From JBPBQZ01 sp050955105 (lineage in GTDB: Bacteria > Pseudomonadota > Gammaproteobacteria > Burkholderiales > Burkholderiaceae), in assembly GCA_050955105.1 (NCBI GenBank), contig JBPBQZ010000126.1:1-31308 (forward strand): a stretch of 31,308 bases of DNA, read 5' to 3'. The translations under genes were made by a program, and so were the position numbers. The notes below the pieces were generated by a model. That model was not told where the DNA came from and searched no databases. It saw nothing but the letters and a program-made list of their open reading frames with translations. This document shows positions 23,005 to 30,181 of this stretch, piece by piece (the first letter of the stretch is position 1; every line of letters starts with the position of its first letter).

Positions 23005-23873
23005 ACACGCGTCACCAAAGTCTTGCCGAGCAGGCCGGCGGGACGAACGATCAACACGGCGACGATCAGCACCAGCGCCGCGGTCAATTTCAAGTCATTG
23101 CCGATGACGTACACACCGAGCAGGTTCTCGATAATCCCCATCAGGAAGCCACCGACCACGGCACCCAATGGATTCTCGATGCCACCCAGCAAGGCAGCGG
23201 CGAACGCATACAGCAGCACCGACGACATCATGGTCGGATCGAGCAGCACCTTGGGCGCCACCATCATGCCGGCAATTGCACCGATGCCACCGGCCAGGCC
23301 CCAGCCCAGCGCCAGCATCCAGCCCACGCGGATGCCGACCAGCCGGCTCGATACCGGATTCTGCGCGGCGGCACGCATTGCCAGCCCCAGCGGCGTGAAG
23401 CGGAAAAAAGCGAACAGTAGAACCAGCACGCACAGCGTGACGCCGACACTGCCCAGGTCATGTGCGGAGAAGTAATGATTGCCGGGAATCACGCCGTCGA
23501 ACGGGCTCGGGAAGACGCGCACCGAGGTGCTGAAGATCCAGCCGGCGATGCTGTTGAAAATCACCATCAAGCCGATGCACACCACCACTTCCGCCAAGGC
23601 GTTGTCGCGTGGCACCTGACGCAGGATCAGTCGCTCGATGAGGAGACCGAGCACGAACGACAATACCACCGTGGCGGCGAAGGCCACCCAGTAGGGAATG
23701 CCGGCCTGGATCATCGCCCACGCAAGGTAGGTGGAAAACATCGCCATTTCGCCCTGCGCGAAATTGATGGTGCGTGTCGATTTGTAGATCATCACCAGCG
23801 CCAACGCCACGCTGGCATAGATGCCGCCGGTGGCAAGCCCGGCTGCGACCTGGCGTAAAAAAGCTTCGAACAT
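23001..23873 (-). CDS. livH: Branched-chain-type ABC transporter permease, LivH family
   Basis: A 290-residue permease with about eight membrane helices. ATGGIYASVALALVMIYKSTRTINFAQGEMAMF (in part) is the LivH N-terminal signature, and FRFTPLGLAMRAAAQNPVSSRLVGIRV is the coupling loop. GGIENPLGAVVGGFLMGI and the terminal LIVRPAGLLG match the family. I start at ATG 23873 because GGAGG lies just upstream and the protein then begins MFEAFLRQVAAG; an ATG at 23900 would add nine residues (MRIHKAGGG) with no evident role. It lies 172 bp after livF, the one large gap in the transporter block, and overlaps livM by four bases. Confidence 0.91.
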   Translation of the reverse strand: MFEAFLRQVAAGLATGGIYASVALALVMIYKSTRTINFAQGEMAMFSTYLAWAMIQAGIPYWVAFAATVVLSFVLGLLIERLILRQVPRDNALAEVVVCIGLMVIFNSIAGWIFSTSVRVFPSPFDGVIPGNHYFSAHDLGSVGVTLCVLVLLFAFFRFTPLGLAMRAAAQNPVSSRLVGIRVGWMLALGWGLAGGIGAIAGMMVAPKVLLDPTMMSSVLLYAFAAALLGGIENPLGAVVGGFLMGIIENLLGVYVIGNDLKLTAALVLIVAVLIVRPAGLLGKTLVTRV

Positions 23874-24045
23874 CCCGCCTCCCGCTTTATGAATCCGCAT
23901 GGTGCCGCGCTGCGTGGCGCCATGCCCTTTTAATGAGATACGACTATTACAAACCCGCCCGGTGGCGGCGGTGGCGAGCGCCGGCGCTTGGTGATCGACC
24001 GCCGACGCGCGCTTACATACTGTTCACCGACTGCTTGCGAGCCGC

Positions 24046-24759
24046 CTAGTAACCGAGATAGGCACGGCGCACGCCATCGTCGCGCTTGATTTCTTCGGCG
24101 GTGCCGGACTGCACCATGGTGCCGGTTTCGATCAGGAATGCATGCGAGGCCAGGTCGAGCGCAATCGACGCGTTCTGCTCTACCAGCAAAATCGAGATGC
24201 CTTCCTGCTCGTTGATGCGCCGCATGATGCTGAAGATTTCCCGCACCACCAGCGGCGCGATCCCGAACGACGGCTCGTCGAGCAATAGCAGCCGCGGGCG
24301 CAACATGAGCGCACGCGAAATCGCCAGCATCTGTTGCTCACCGCCCGACAGCGTGCCGGCCTGCTGCGCGCGCCGCTCTTTCAAGCGCGGGAAGTAATTG
24401 TAGATACGCTCGAAATCGTCTTTTACCGCACCTTTGTCGCGCCGCAGATAGGCGCCGAGCCGCAAGTTTTCTTCGGTTGTCAGGTCGGTGAAAGTACCGC
24501 GACCATCCGGCACGTGCGCGACGCCGCGCCGTACGATGTTTTCAGTCGCTTGACCATCGATGCGCTGGCCCGCCAGCGAAATCTCGCCCTCGGTGCGGAT
24601 CATGCCGCACAGCGCGCGCAGCGTGGTGGTCTTGCCGGCGCCGTTCGGGCCCAGCAAGGCCGTGACCGAGCCTTCTTCCATCTCGAAATTGACGCCATGC
24701 AGGATTTGCGTGGCGCCGTAGAACGCGCGCAAATTCTTGACACTCAACAGCGCAGCCAT
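24046..24759 (-). CDS. livF: Branched-chain-type ABC transporter ATPase, LivF family
   Basis: A 237-residue cytoplasmic nucleotide-binding subunit. Walker A GPNGAGKT is at 37-44, the signature LSGGEQQMLAISRAL is canonical, and Walker B RLLLLDEPSFGIA, the switch histidine region (VEQN variant, ILLVEQNASIAL) and D-loop follow. The VEQN in place of a VEHH-type switch is normal for LivF. Its ATG shares a base with the livG stop (TGATG), so the two ATPases are coupled and presumably form the transporter's heterodimer. The 172-bp gap after it contains no convincing gene or terminator. Confidence 0.92.
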   Translation of the reverse strand: MAALLSVKNLRAFYGATQILHGVNFEMEEGSVTALLGPNGAGKTTTLRALCGMIRTEGEISLAGQRIDGQATENIVRRGVAHVPDGRGTFTDLTTEENLRLGAYLRRDKGAVKDDFERIYNYFPRLKERRAQQAGTLSGGEQQMLAISRALMLRPRLLLLDEPSFGIAPLVVREIFSIMRRINEQEGISILLVEQNASIALDLASHAFLIETGTMVQSGTAEEIKRDDGVRRAYLGY

Positions 24760-25526
24760 CAGTCGCCCCCTCCAAGATAGGCCTGGATGACGCTCGGATC
24801 ATTCCGCACCTGTTGCGGCGTGCCATCGGCGATCTTGCGGCCGAAGTTCAACACCACGATATGGTCGGACAAACCCATCACCAGATTGATGTGATGCTCG
24901 ACCAGCAAGATGGTTACGCCCAGGGTATCGCGCACGCGCCGGATCAGATTGTCCAGCTCGAGCACTTCCTGGTGATTGAGTCCACAGGCCGGCTCGTCGA
25001 GCAATAAAAGTTTTGGATCGGCCGTCAAGGCGCGTGCCAGTTCCACGCGCTTCTTGGTGCCGAAGGGTAGATCGGAGACGCGCACGTCGACCAGTTTCTC
25101 GAGCTGCAGCAGTTCGATCAGGCGCAGCGCCTTGGCGCGCGCTTCGGCTTCCTGACGGCGCGCGATCGGCAAGCGCAGTGCGTTGGCGATAAAGCCGCTG
25201 GAAGTGCGGCAATGGCTGCCAACCATGACGTTCTCCAACACGCTCATGGTCTCGAACAAGGCGAGGTTCTGAAACGTGCGGCCGATGCCGGCACGCGCCA
25301 CGCGGTGCGTCGGCATGCTGCTCAAGCGCTTGCCGTCGAAGGTGACATTGCCTTCCTGGCAGTCATACAACCTGGAAAGGCAATTGAAAAGCGTCGTCTT
25401 GCCCGCCCCGTTCGGTCCGATCAGGCCACAGATCTTGCCTTCATCGACTTTGAACGAGACGTGGTCGAGCGCAGTAATGCCGCCGAACCTGACGGTAACG
25501 TCGTTCACTCCCAATAACTCTGCCAC
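24759..25526 (-). CDS. livG: Branched-chain-type ABC transporter ATPase, LivG family
   Basis: A 255-residue cytoplasmic ATPase. Walker A GPNGAGKT is at 37-44, the LivG-specific DHVSFKVDEGKICGLIGPNG and FQNLALFETMSVLENVMVG blocks are present, Walker B is KLLLLDEPACGLN, and the switch region is LLVEHHINLVMGLSD. The signature motif reads LPFGTKKRVELARAL, the divergent form (no LSGGQ) usual for LivG proteins. The start is GTG 25526, with GGGAG 6 bases upstream; the overlapping ATG at 25530 is in another frame. It leads the transporter genes, 151 bp after the SDR stop, with a GC-rich hairpin in that gap. Confidence 0.92.
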   Translation of the reverse strand: MAELLGVNDVTVRFGGITALDHVSFKVDEGKICGLIGPNGAGKTTLFNCLSRLYDCQEGNVTFDGKRLSSMPTHRVARAGIGRTFQNLALFETMSVLENVMVGSHCRTSSGFIANALRLPIARRQEAEARAKALRLIELLQLEKLVDVRVSDLPFGTKKRVELARALTADPKLLLLDEPACGLNHQEVLELDNLIRRVRDTLGVTILLVEHHINLVMGLSDHIVVLNFGRKIADGTPQQVRNDPSVIQAYLGGGD

Positions 25527-25575
25527 GCATCACTCCCGACTTGATTCGAATCTGCTGGACGCCTGCACGACCGGA

Positions 25576-25648
25576 CGCGCGGCCGCGTTACCGGGGCCGC
25601 GCGCCTGGCGAATATAAGGTCGCTTGCTGTGCGTACCGTGCTTGCTGT
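25576..25648 (-). promoter_or_regulatory. Hairpin and direct repeats in the SDR-livG gap
   Basis: A 9-bp GC stem (CGCGCGGCC at 25576-25584 with GGCCGCGCG at 25595-25603) lies between SDR and livG. Upstream of it on the minus strand is TATATT (25611-25616), a possible -10 for livG, and a 9-bp direct repeat GCTTGCTGT (plus-strand sense) at 25622-25630 and 25640-25648, 18 bp apart. Together they suggest a secondary promoter or attenuation point, so the transporter may be controlled separately from the SDR. No good -35 was found. Confidence 0.35.
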
Positions 25649-25677
25649 TGTGTTTGTCGATGGGCTGCTTGATCTAA

Positions 25678-26436
25678 CTACTGAGCCAGGTAGCCGCCGT
25701 CCACCGGATAATAGGCGCCCGTGACGAAGCTGGCGCGTTCGCTTGCCAGCCACAGCGCCAACTCGGCGATTTCCTCGGGGCGGCCCAGCCGTCCCATTGG
25801 ATGCATCGCGGCCAATCGCGACAATCCCGCGGCATCTTTGTTGCCCATCATCGGCGTGTCGATATAGCCTGGCCCGATCGCATTGACGCGCACACCGCGG
25901 CTGGCGTAGTCGAGGGCCGCAGCTTTGGTAACGCCCACCACGCCATGTTTGGCGGCAACATAGGCGCTGATGTTCGCTTGCGCAATCTGTCCCATGATCG
26001 ACGCGATATTGACGATGGCGCCGCCGCCGGCTTCGAGCAGCGCGGGAATTTGCGCGCGCAAGCCATAGAACACGCCCGACAGATTCACGTCGATAAGCCG
26101 TTGCCAGTCGCTTAACGAGACCTCGGCGAGCGGCACGTAACCTTGTGTGCCGCCGGCACCGATACCGGCATTGTTGCAAGCAATGTGCAAGGCACCGAAT
26201 TCGCGGCGCGCCGCGTCGACCACGGCCTGATGCTGCGCCGGGTCGACCACGTCGACTTTATGAGATACGGCGCGACCACCAGCGGCCTCGATCAATTCGA
26301 CGGTGCGACGTGCGCCCTCCATATCGATATCGGCCACCAGCACCTGTGCGCCCTCGCGCGCGAAAGCCAGCGCGATAGCACGGCCGATGCCGGAAGCGGC
26401 ACCTGTTACCAGCGCTGATCTATCCTTCAAAAGCAT
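25678..26436 (-). CDS. Short-chain dehydrogenase/reductase, classical NAD type
   Basis: A 252-residue cytosolic oxidoreductase of the classical SDR family. The Rossmann motif TGAASGIG is at 11-18, an acidic residue ends beta-2 (D36 in VADID), indicating NAD rather than NADP, and NNAG is at 88-91. The catalytic tetrad is N118, S146, Y159 and K163 (YVAAK). The C-terminus has PGYIDTPM and the closing YPVDGGY. Sequence style is close to many 3-oxoacyl-ACP reductase-like or cyclohexanol/dihydrodiol dehydrogenases; substrate cannot be assigned. It heads the minus-strand run leading to the ABC importer and is divergent from the Rieske oxygenase, so it may oxidise that enzyme's product or a later intermediate (inference). 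Confidence 0.92.
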   Translation of the reverse strand: MLLKDRSALVTGAASGIGRAIALAFAREGAQVLVADIDMEGARRTVELIEAAGGRAVSHKVDVVDPAQHQAVVDAARREFGALHIACNNAGIGAGGTQGYVPLAEVSLSDWQRLIDVNLSGVFYGLRAQIPALLEAGGGAIVNIASIMGQIAQANISAYVAAKHGVVGVTKAAALDYASRGVRVNAIGPGYIDTPMMGNKDAAGLSRLAAMHPMGRLGRPEEIAELALWLASERASFVTGAYYPVDGGYLAQ

Positions 26437-26531
26437 TGTTTCGCATTATCCATTTGCTTAAGCCACACCGGCCGGTGCATCGCGCTGCACGCGCCCCGTA
26501 GCTGTCTCGAACGGCATCATACTCAAAGGAT

Positions 26532-26541
26532 CAAACGTTTG
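26532..26541. promoter_or_regulatory. 10-bp palindrome, LacI-type operator core
   Basis: CAAACGTTTG is a perfect palindrome with the central CG typical of LacI/PurR-family operators. It lies in the 207-bp divergent region between the SDR and the oxygenase genes. No LacI-family gene is present in the window, so the binder is unknown. Confidence 0.4.
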
Positions 26542-26565
26542 TACATTAGCGTAAGTGCTGATAAC

Positions 26566-26584
26566 TTATTGGCTTGGCCAATAA
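26566..26584. promoter_or_regulatory. 19-bp inverted repeat in the SDR/oxygenase promoter region
   Basis: TTATTGGC (26566-26573) and GCCAATAA (26577-26584) form a perfect 8-bp dyad around TTG. The dyad contains a T-N11-A pattern, as in LysR-type boxes. It ends 59 bp before the oxygenase ATG, inside an AT-rich stretch that should hold its promoter. The LysR regulator encoded just beyond the oxygenase gene is a reasonable binder (inference). Confidence 0.5.
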
Positions 26585-26643
26585 CGATTATTCGAGCGCC
26601 AACACTGCTTTGAACGCCATGTTTCATAGGCAAGGAGATCCCC

Positions 26644-27699
26644 ATGTTCCCCAAGAATTGCTGGTATGTCGCTGCGTGGAGTTCTGAGATAACGGGCGAG
26701 AGCCTGGTGTCGCGCCGCCTGCTCGACACCGCCGTCATGCTGTATCGAAAAGAGAGCGGCGAGCCCGCGGCGCTGGAGGATAAATGCTGCCACCGCTTCG
26801 CACCGCTCTCGCATGGCCGGCGCGAAGGGGATTGCGTGCGCTGCATGTATCACGGGCTGCTGTTCGACGCGGGCGGCATTTGCGTCGACGTGCCGGGCCA
26901 GGAGAAGATCGGCGCGTCGCTGAAAGTGCGCAGCTATCCGGTGGAAGAGCGCGACGGGTTCATATGGATATGGATGGGCGACGCACAACGCGCCGAGCCG
27001 CAACTGGTTCACGACGCACACTGGCAGACCGAGCCGGGCTGGCATACCAAGGCCGGCGGCTATATCCATTACGATGCCAACTATCAGTTGATCGTCGACA
27101 ACCTGCTCGACTTTTCGCATCTGGCTTATGTGCATGGCCAATCGATCGGCTCGGGCTCGTTCGCGCACCGCAAGCCGGTAGTGGAACGCGGCGACAATCA
27201 ACTGATGGTGTCGCATTGGCTGCCGGAAATTCCGACGCCGCCGTTCTTGCGCACGCTGTCGCAATTACCGGCCTTGGTGGATCGCTCGAATGTCTACACC
27301 TGGCATGTGAAGGGTAACTTCTTCGCGCAGGACACAGTGGTTTCACCGGCCAACAGCGGTGGCCGCGACAGTACCCGGCCGGAGATGGTGCGGCTGCGTA
27401 CCATCATTGCGCTGACGCCCGAAACCGCCACCACCACCCATTATTTCTGGTCGACCACGCATAACGACTTCGCCAGTCCGGAAGCCGAGGTCACGCGCGT
27501 GCTGGCCGACAGCGTCGAAAAAGCCTTTGTCGAAGACCGCGTCATCATCGATGCGCAGCAAAAGGTGATCAACGACGTGGGCGAAGAAGGCATGATCCCG
27601 ATTCCCGCGGACAACGCGCTGTTCCAGGTGCGCGGCATGGTGTTGAAATTGCTGGAGGCGGAGCGGGCTGCGCCCTCTTTGCACAGCGCGGCCGCTTGA
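26644..27699 (+). CDS. Rieske non-heme iron oxygenase, VanA-like oxygenase component
   Basis: A 351-residue aromatic-type oxygenase of the vanillate/dicamba O-demethylase group. The N-terminal Rieske domain binds [2Fe-2S] through C48-x-H50 and C67-x2-H70 (CCHRFAPLSHG and CMYHG). The catalytic domain carries the mononuclear iron site: bridging D156, H159 and H164 in NLLDFSHLAYVH, and D298 in VEDRVIIDAQQ, aligned by eye with dicamba monooxygenase H160, H165 and D294. The opening MFPKNCWYVAAW is typical. The ATG at 26644 follows AAGGAG. It needs a ferredoxin/flavin reductase (VanB type), and none is encoded in the window. Likely reaction: O-demethylation or hydroxylation of an aromatic acid; the true substrate is unknown. 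Confidence 0.92.
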   Translation: MFPKNCWYVAAWSSEITGESLVSRRLLDTAVMLYRKESGEPAALEDKCCHRFAPLSHGRREGDCVRCMYHGLLFDAGGICVDVPGQEKIGASLKVRSYPVEERDGFIWIWMGDAQRAEPQLVHDAHWQTEPGWHTKAGGYIHYDANYQLIVDNLLDFSHLAYVHGQSIGSGSFAHRKPVVERGDNQLMVSHWLPEIPTPPFLRTLSQLPALVDRSNVYTWHVKGNFFAQDTVVSPANSGGRDSTRPEMVRLRTIIALTPETATTTHYFWSTTHNDFASPEAEVTRVLADSVEKAFVEDRVIIDAQQKVINDVGEEGMIPIPADNALFQVRGMVLKLLEAERAAPSLHSAAA

Positions 27700-27735
27700 T
27701 GAGGTGGCCTTCATCCTCGCCCGACGCATCAAGGT

Positions 27736-27780
27736 GACTGGCAGCCGCCGCGGCTGAACGCAGCGCGCAGCGCGCCAGTC
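27736..27780. terminator. Branched hairpin between convergent oxygenase and LysR genes
   Basis: An outer 7-bp stem (GACTGGC at 27736-27742 with GCCAGTC at 27774-27780) encloses an inner hairpin AGCCG-CCG-CGGCT (27743-27755) and a GCGC/GCGC-capable segment. It sits 1 bp from the LysR stop and 36 bp after the oxygenase stop. It is a plausible shared terminator, though without T-runs. Confidence 0.45.
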
Positions 27781-27781
27781 G

Positions 27782-28678
27782 TCAGGCCGACGCGCTGAGA
27801 TTTTCTTCGAGGAAATCGAGAAAGGTTTTAACGCGTGCGTTCAAGTGTCGCTTGCTGGGATAGATGGCATAAACCGAGTCCGCCTGGTTCAGGTGGAACT
27901 CTTCCAGCAACGGCACCAGCGCGCCTGAAGCGAGTTCAGGTGCGACATGGAAATCGGCCAGTCGCGCGATGCCTACGCCAGCGCAGGCGAATACCTTCAG
28001 CAACTCGGCGGAGTTGGCCCGCACCGTGCCGGTGGGTTCGCTTTTCAGGATAGTCTTGCCGTCGTATAGCGGCCACTGGCTTCGATAGGTGCCAGGCATG
28101 AAATTCAGGCAATTGTGCGCAGCCAGATCTGCCGGCGTTTCGGGGCGGCCGCGGCGTCGCAGATAATCGGGCGACGCACAGATCATCCAGCGACTGCCGG
28201 CGATGCGCTTGGCGATCAGCGTGGAGTCGGCAATGTGGCCGCTTTGGATCGACACGTCGATCTGGTTTTCGAAGAGATCGACCGGGGTCGCCGTGAGCAT
28301 GAATTCGACGCGCAGATGCGGATGACGCTTCAGCAGTTCAGGCAGCAGCGGCGCGAGCATATTGTGCGCGAAGGTCAGGGTCGTGTTGATGCGCAATGCG
28401 CCGCTCACTTCCAGCTTCGAACGACCGATGCCCTCTTCCGCCTCGCGCAGCGCATCGAGCACGCGCTGCGCCGCATCCATGAACTGTTCGCCTTCCTGCG
28501 TGAGCTTGAGCACGCGTGAAGTGCGGTGGAACAAGCGCACGCCCAGCCGGTCCTCCAGCCGCTGTACCAGCTTGCTGATCGCCGAAGGCGTGCAGTTCAA
28601 TGCGCGTGCGGCGGCCGAGAAATTCTTCTCGTCCGCCAGACGCACGAACACATCGAGCTCACGAATCTGATCGTTCAT
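27782..28678 (-). CDS. LysR-family transcriptional regulator
   Basis: A 298-residue regulator. The N-terminal winged helix-turn-helix (about residues 1-62) has NFSAAARALNCTPSAISKLVQRLEDRLG and LFHRTSRVLKLTQEGE. A linker helix and a periplasmic-binding-like effector domain (about 90-295) follow, with GALRINTTLTFAHNMLAPLLPELL and DVSIQSGHIADSTLIAKRI. It resembles the DsdC/AaeR-like branch that often controls catabolic genes. I prefer ATG 28678 because the usual short lead MNDQIRELDVF begins there, but it has no good Shine-Dalgarno. The alternative ATG at 28714 (310 aa) has AGCAGG about 8 bases upstream, and its extra codons would be the perfect palindrome described separately. Likely target: the oxygenase and/or SDR-transporter promoter. 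Confidence 0.9.
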   Translation of the reverse strand: MNDQIRELDVFVRLADEKNFSAAARALNCTPSAISKLVQRLEDRLGVRLFHRTSRVLKLTQEGEQFMDAAQRVLDALREAEEGIGRSKLEVSGALRINTTLTFAHNMLAPLLPELLKRHPHLRVEFMLTATPVDLFENQIDVSIQSGHIADSTLIAKRIAGSRWMICASPDYLRRRGRPETPADLAAHNCLNFMPGTYRSQWPLYDGKTILKSEPTGTVRANSAELLKVFACAGVGIARLADFHVAPELASGALVPLLEEFHLNQADSVYAIYPSKRHLNARVKTFLDFLEENLSASA

Positions 28679-28691
28679 ATCTGACGCAATG

Positions 28692-28713
28692 TGGCGCGGC
28701 TGCAGCCGCGCCA
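28692..28713. promoter_or_regulatory. 22-bp perfect palindrome at the LysR gene start
   Basis: TGGCGCGGCTG (28692-28702) is followed at once by its exact reverse complement CAGCCGCGCCA (28703-28713), with no spacer. It lies between the stop of the upstream binding-protein gene (28733) and the LysR start at 28678. It could be an autoregulatory operator, a terminator of the preceding gene, or an RNA hairpin over the LysR ribosome-binding site. Confidence 0.7.
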
Positions 28714-28732
28714 TGATACAGGCCTGCTGACC

Positions 28733-29995
28733 TTAGAAGTCGCCAAGCTTGCAGCCAACCTGTTCCTGGCTACCGTAGATCGAATCGACGTCAGCCAGTT
28801 GCGAAGGCACCTTGGTAACGATGTCGAGCATATCCCACTTGTCGCGGCCAGCCACCGGCGGGTGCGCGCGCGCGATGTCGATCTGGTGGATGAACTGATG
28901 ATCCCACGCACGGTAGTAGTTCGGCATCGCACCGCCATCGAGCTTGACCGACTCGAGCGCCTTGGCCACGGCCGGGCCGTCGGTGGTTTTGGCTTGTTCG
29001 ATGCCGGCCAGCAGAATACGCATCGACATCCAGCCCTGCCACGCACCGGTAGATGGCGGCTTGTCGTTGTACTTGGCACGCCAAGCCTTGACGAAGTTCT
29101 TTTCGTCTTGCGAATTGCTGCTATCCGAATAGTGCCACTGCTTGCCGTACAGGCCGCGTGCGGCGTCGCCCGAGCCCCAGATCGACGAATCGGTGATGAG
29201 CGGTGTGCCGAGCTCGGCCTTGCCGCCGTACTGCGCGAATTGTTTGACGAAATTGTCGACATCGCCGCCACCCAGGCCGACCACCACCACGTCAGGGTTG
29301 GCTTCGCGGATTTTCAGGATAAGGCTGCTGAAATCGGTGGTGCCGTTCGGCACCAGATCACTGCCGACTTCCGTGCCGCCATGATCCTTCAGGTATTTGC
29401 GGCTGGTATCCAGCACTTCCTGGCCGTACGCATAGTTGGCCGAGACGAAGTACCACTTCTTGCCGTGCTTCATCAGTTCAGGCGCCAGCGCGCGCGAGCC
29501 GACATCAGCGGTCAATTGGGTGCGGAAGGTGTAGCGGTTGCATTTCGAACCGGTCAACTCGTGCGCCGAACCGGTGACGATCATGGTCGGTATCTTGGCG
29601 CGCGCGGCAATTGCCGACATGGCGAACGAAGACGGGCTGGTCGAGCCGCCCACCACCGCTACCACCTTGTCTTGTTCAACCAGGCGCGTCATGTTCTGCT
29701 GCGCGCCCTGCGGGTTCGGATCGTCGTACCAGACCACCTTGATCGGGCGGCCCAGCACTTTCGAGCCATGCTCTTCGATTTCGAGCAAGGCGCCGTTGGC
29801 GCTGTCGATCGCGCTTTCCGCGACGAAGCCCTGTTTGGCCAGCAGCAGGCCGAGTTGCACCGGCTCTTGCGACTGCGCGGAACAGACCAGCGGTGCGAGG
29901 CCCAAAGCCGTCAGCAGCGCGGCATGACGCCAGTTGGGCAAACGGCGTGCGCGAGTGGATGCCAGGCCCGCATGCGCGGAAGGTTGCAGATTCAT
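28733..29995 (-). CDS. Second, solitary ABC-type periplasmic substrate-binding protein
   Basis: A 420-residue type-I periplasmic binding protein of the LivK/HAAT class but clearly different from the one at 20732. The N-terminus is long and Arg-rich before the signal core (ALLTALGLAPLVCSA, about residues 26-41), with likely cleavage near CSA-QS. VQLGLLLAKQGFVAESAIDSANGALLEIEEHG and NPQGAQQNMTRLVEQDKVVAVVGG (both in part) are class motifs. It has cysteines in SKCNRYTF and near the end (VGCKLGDF), which could form a disulfide. AGGAG lies about 9 bases before the ATG. No permease or ATPase adjoins it; it may feed the LivHMFG complex in trans or sense ligand. The LysR gene follows after 54 bp on the same strand. 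Confidence 0.88.
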   Translation of the reverse strand: MNLQPSAHAGLASTRARRLPNWRHAALLTALGLAPLVCSAQSQEPVQLGLLLAKQGFVAESAIDSANGALLEIEEHGSKVLGRPIKVVWYDDPNPQGAQQNMTRLVEQDKVVAVVGGSTSPSSFAMSAIAARAKIPTMIVTGSAHELTGSKCNRYTFRTQLTADVGSRALAPELMKHGKKWYFVSANYAYGQEVLDTSRKYLKDHGGTEVGSDLVPNGTTDFSSLILKIREANPDVVVVGLGGGDVDNFVKQFAQYGGKAELGTPLITDSSIWGSGDAARGLYGKQWHYSDSSNSQDEKNFVKAWRAKYNDKPPSTGAWQGWMSMRILLAGIEQAKTTDGPAVAKALESVKLDGGAMPNYYRAWDHQFIHQIDIARAHPPVAGRDKWDMLDIVTKVPSQLADVDSIYGSQEQVGCKLGDF

Positions 29996-30016
29996 GTATT
30001 CGTCTCCTGTTTTTTA

Positions 30017-30042
30017 TTGGCGCGCGGTGGACGTCGCGCCAA
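30017..30042 (-). promoter_or_regulatory. Hairpin in the leader of the solitary binding-protein gene
   Basis: TTGGCGCG (30017-30024) pairs with CGCGCCAA (30035-30042) around a 10-base loop, just upstream of an A-run and the AGGAG site for the gene starting at 29995. In the mRNA the stem would stand about 8 bases before the ribosome-binding site; it could equally be a DNA operator. Confidence 0.4.
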
Positions 30043-30056
30043 GCGGGATCGGCCGC

Positions 30057-30062
30057 CTTATA
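30057..30062 (-). promoter_or_regulatory. Candidate -10 (TATAAG) for the solitary binding-protein gene
   Basis: TATAAG on the minus strand matches five of six -10 bases and would start transcription near 30050, just upstream of the hairpin at 30017-30042. No clear -35 is visible. Confidence 0.35.
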
Positions 30063-30131
30063 GAGCGACTCGTCCGATGCGAAGTATCGGGCTAGAGCGC
30101 CGCACTCGCCAATGTGGCGCCGAGCATACCA

Positions 30132-30152
30132 TCTGTGCTACAGCGGCACAGA
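30132..30152 (-). terminator. Short hairpin after the MFS gene
   Basis: TCTGTGC (30132-30138) pairs with GCACAGA (30146-30152) around 7 bases, 29 bp downstream of the MFS stop on the minus strand. It is a weak terminator candidate with no T-run. Confidence 0.35.
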
Positions 30153-30181
30153 CGCGCAGCGCCCGTCCCCGGTACGGTAAG

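Noticed and set aside
23881..24045. Possible small gene or terminator in the 172-bp livF-livH gap
   Set aside because: A hairpin with a T-run (around 23899-23935) exists only in the plus-strand sense, opposite to transcription; no coding frame has start signals.
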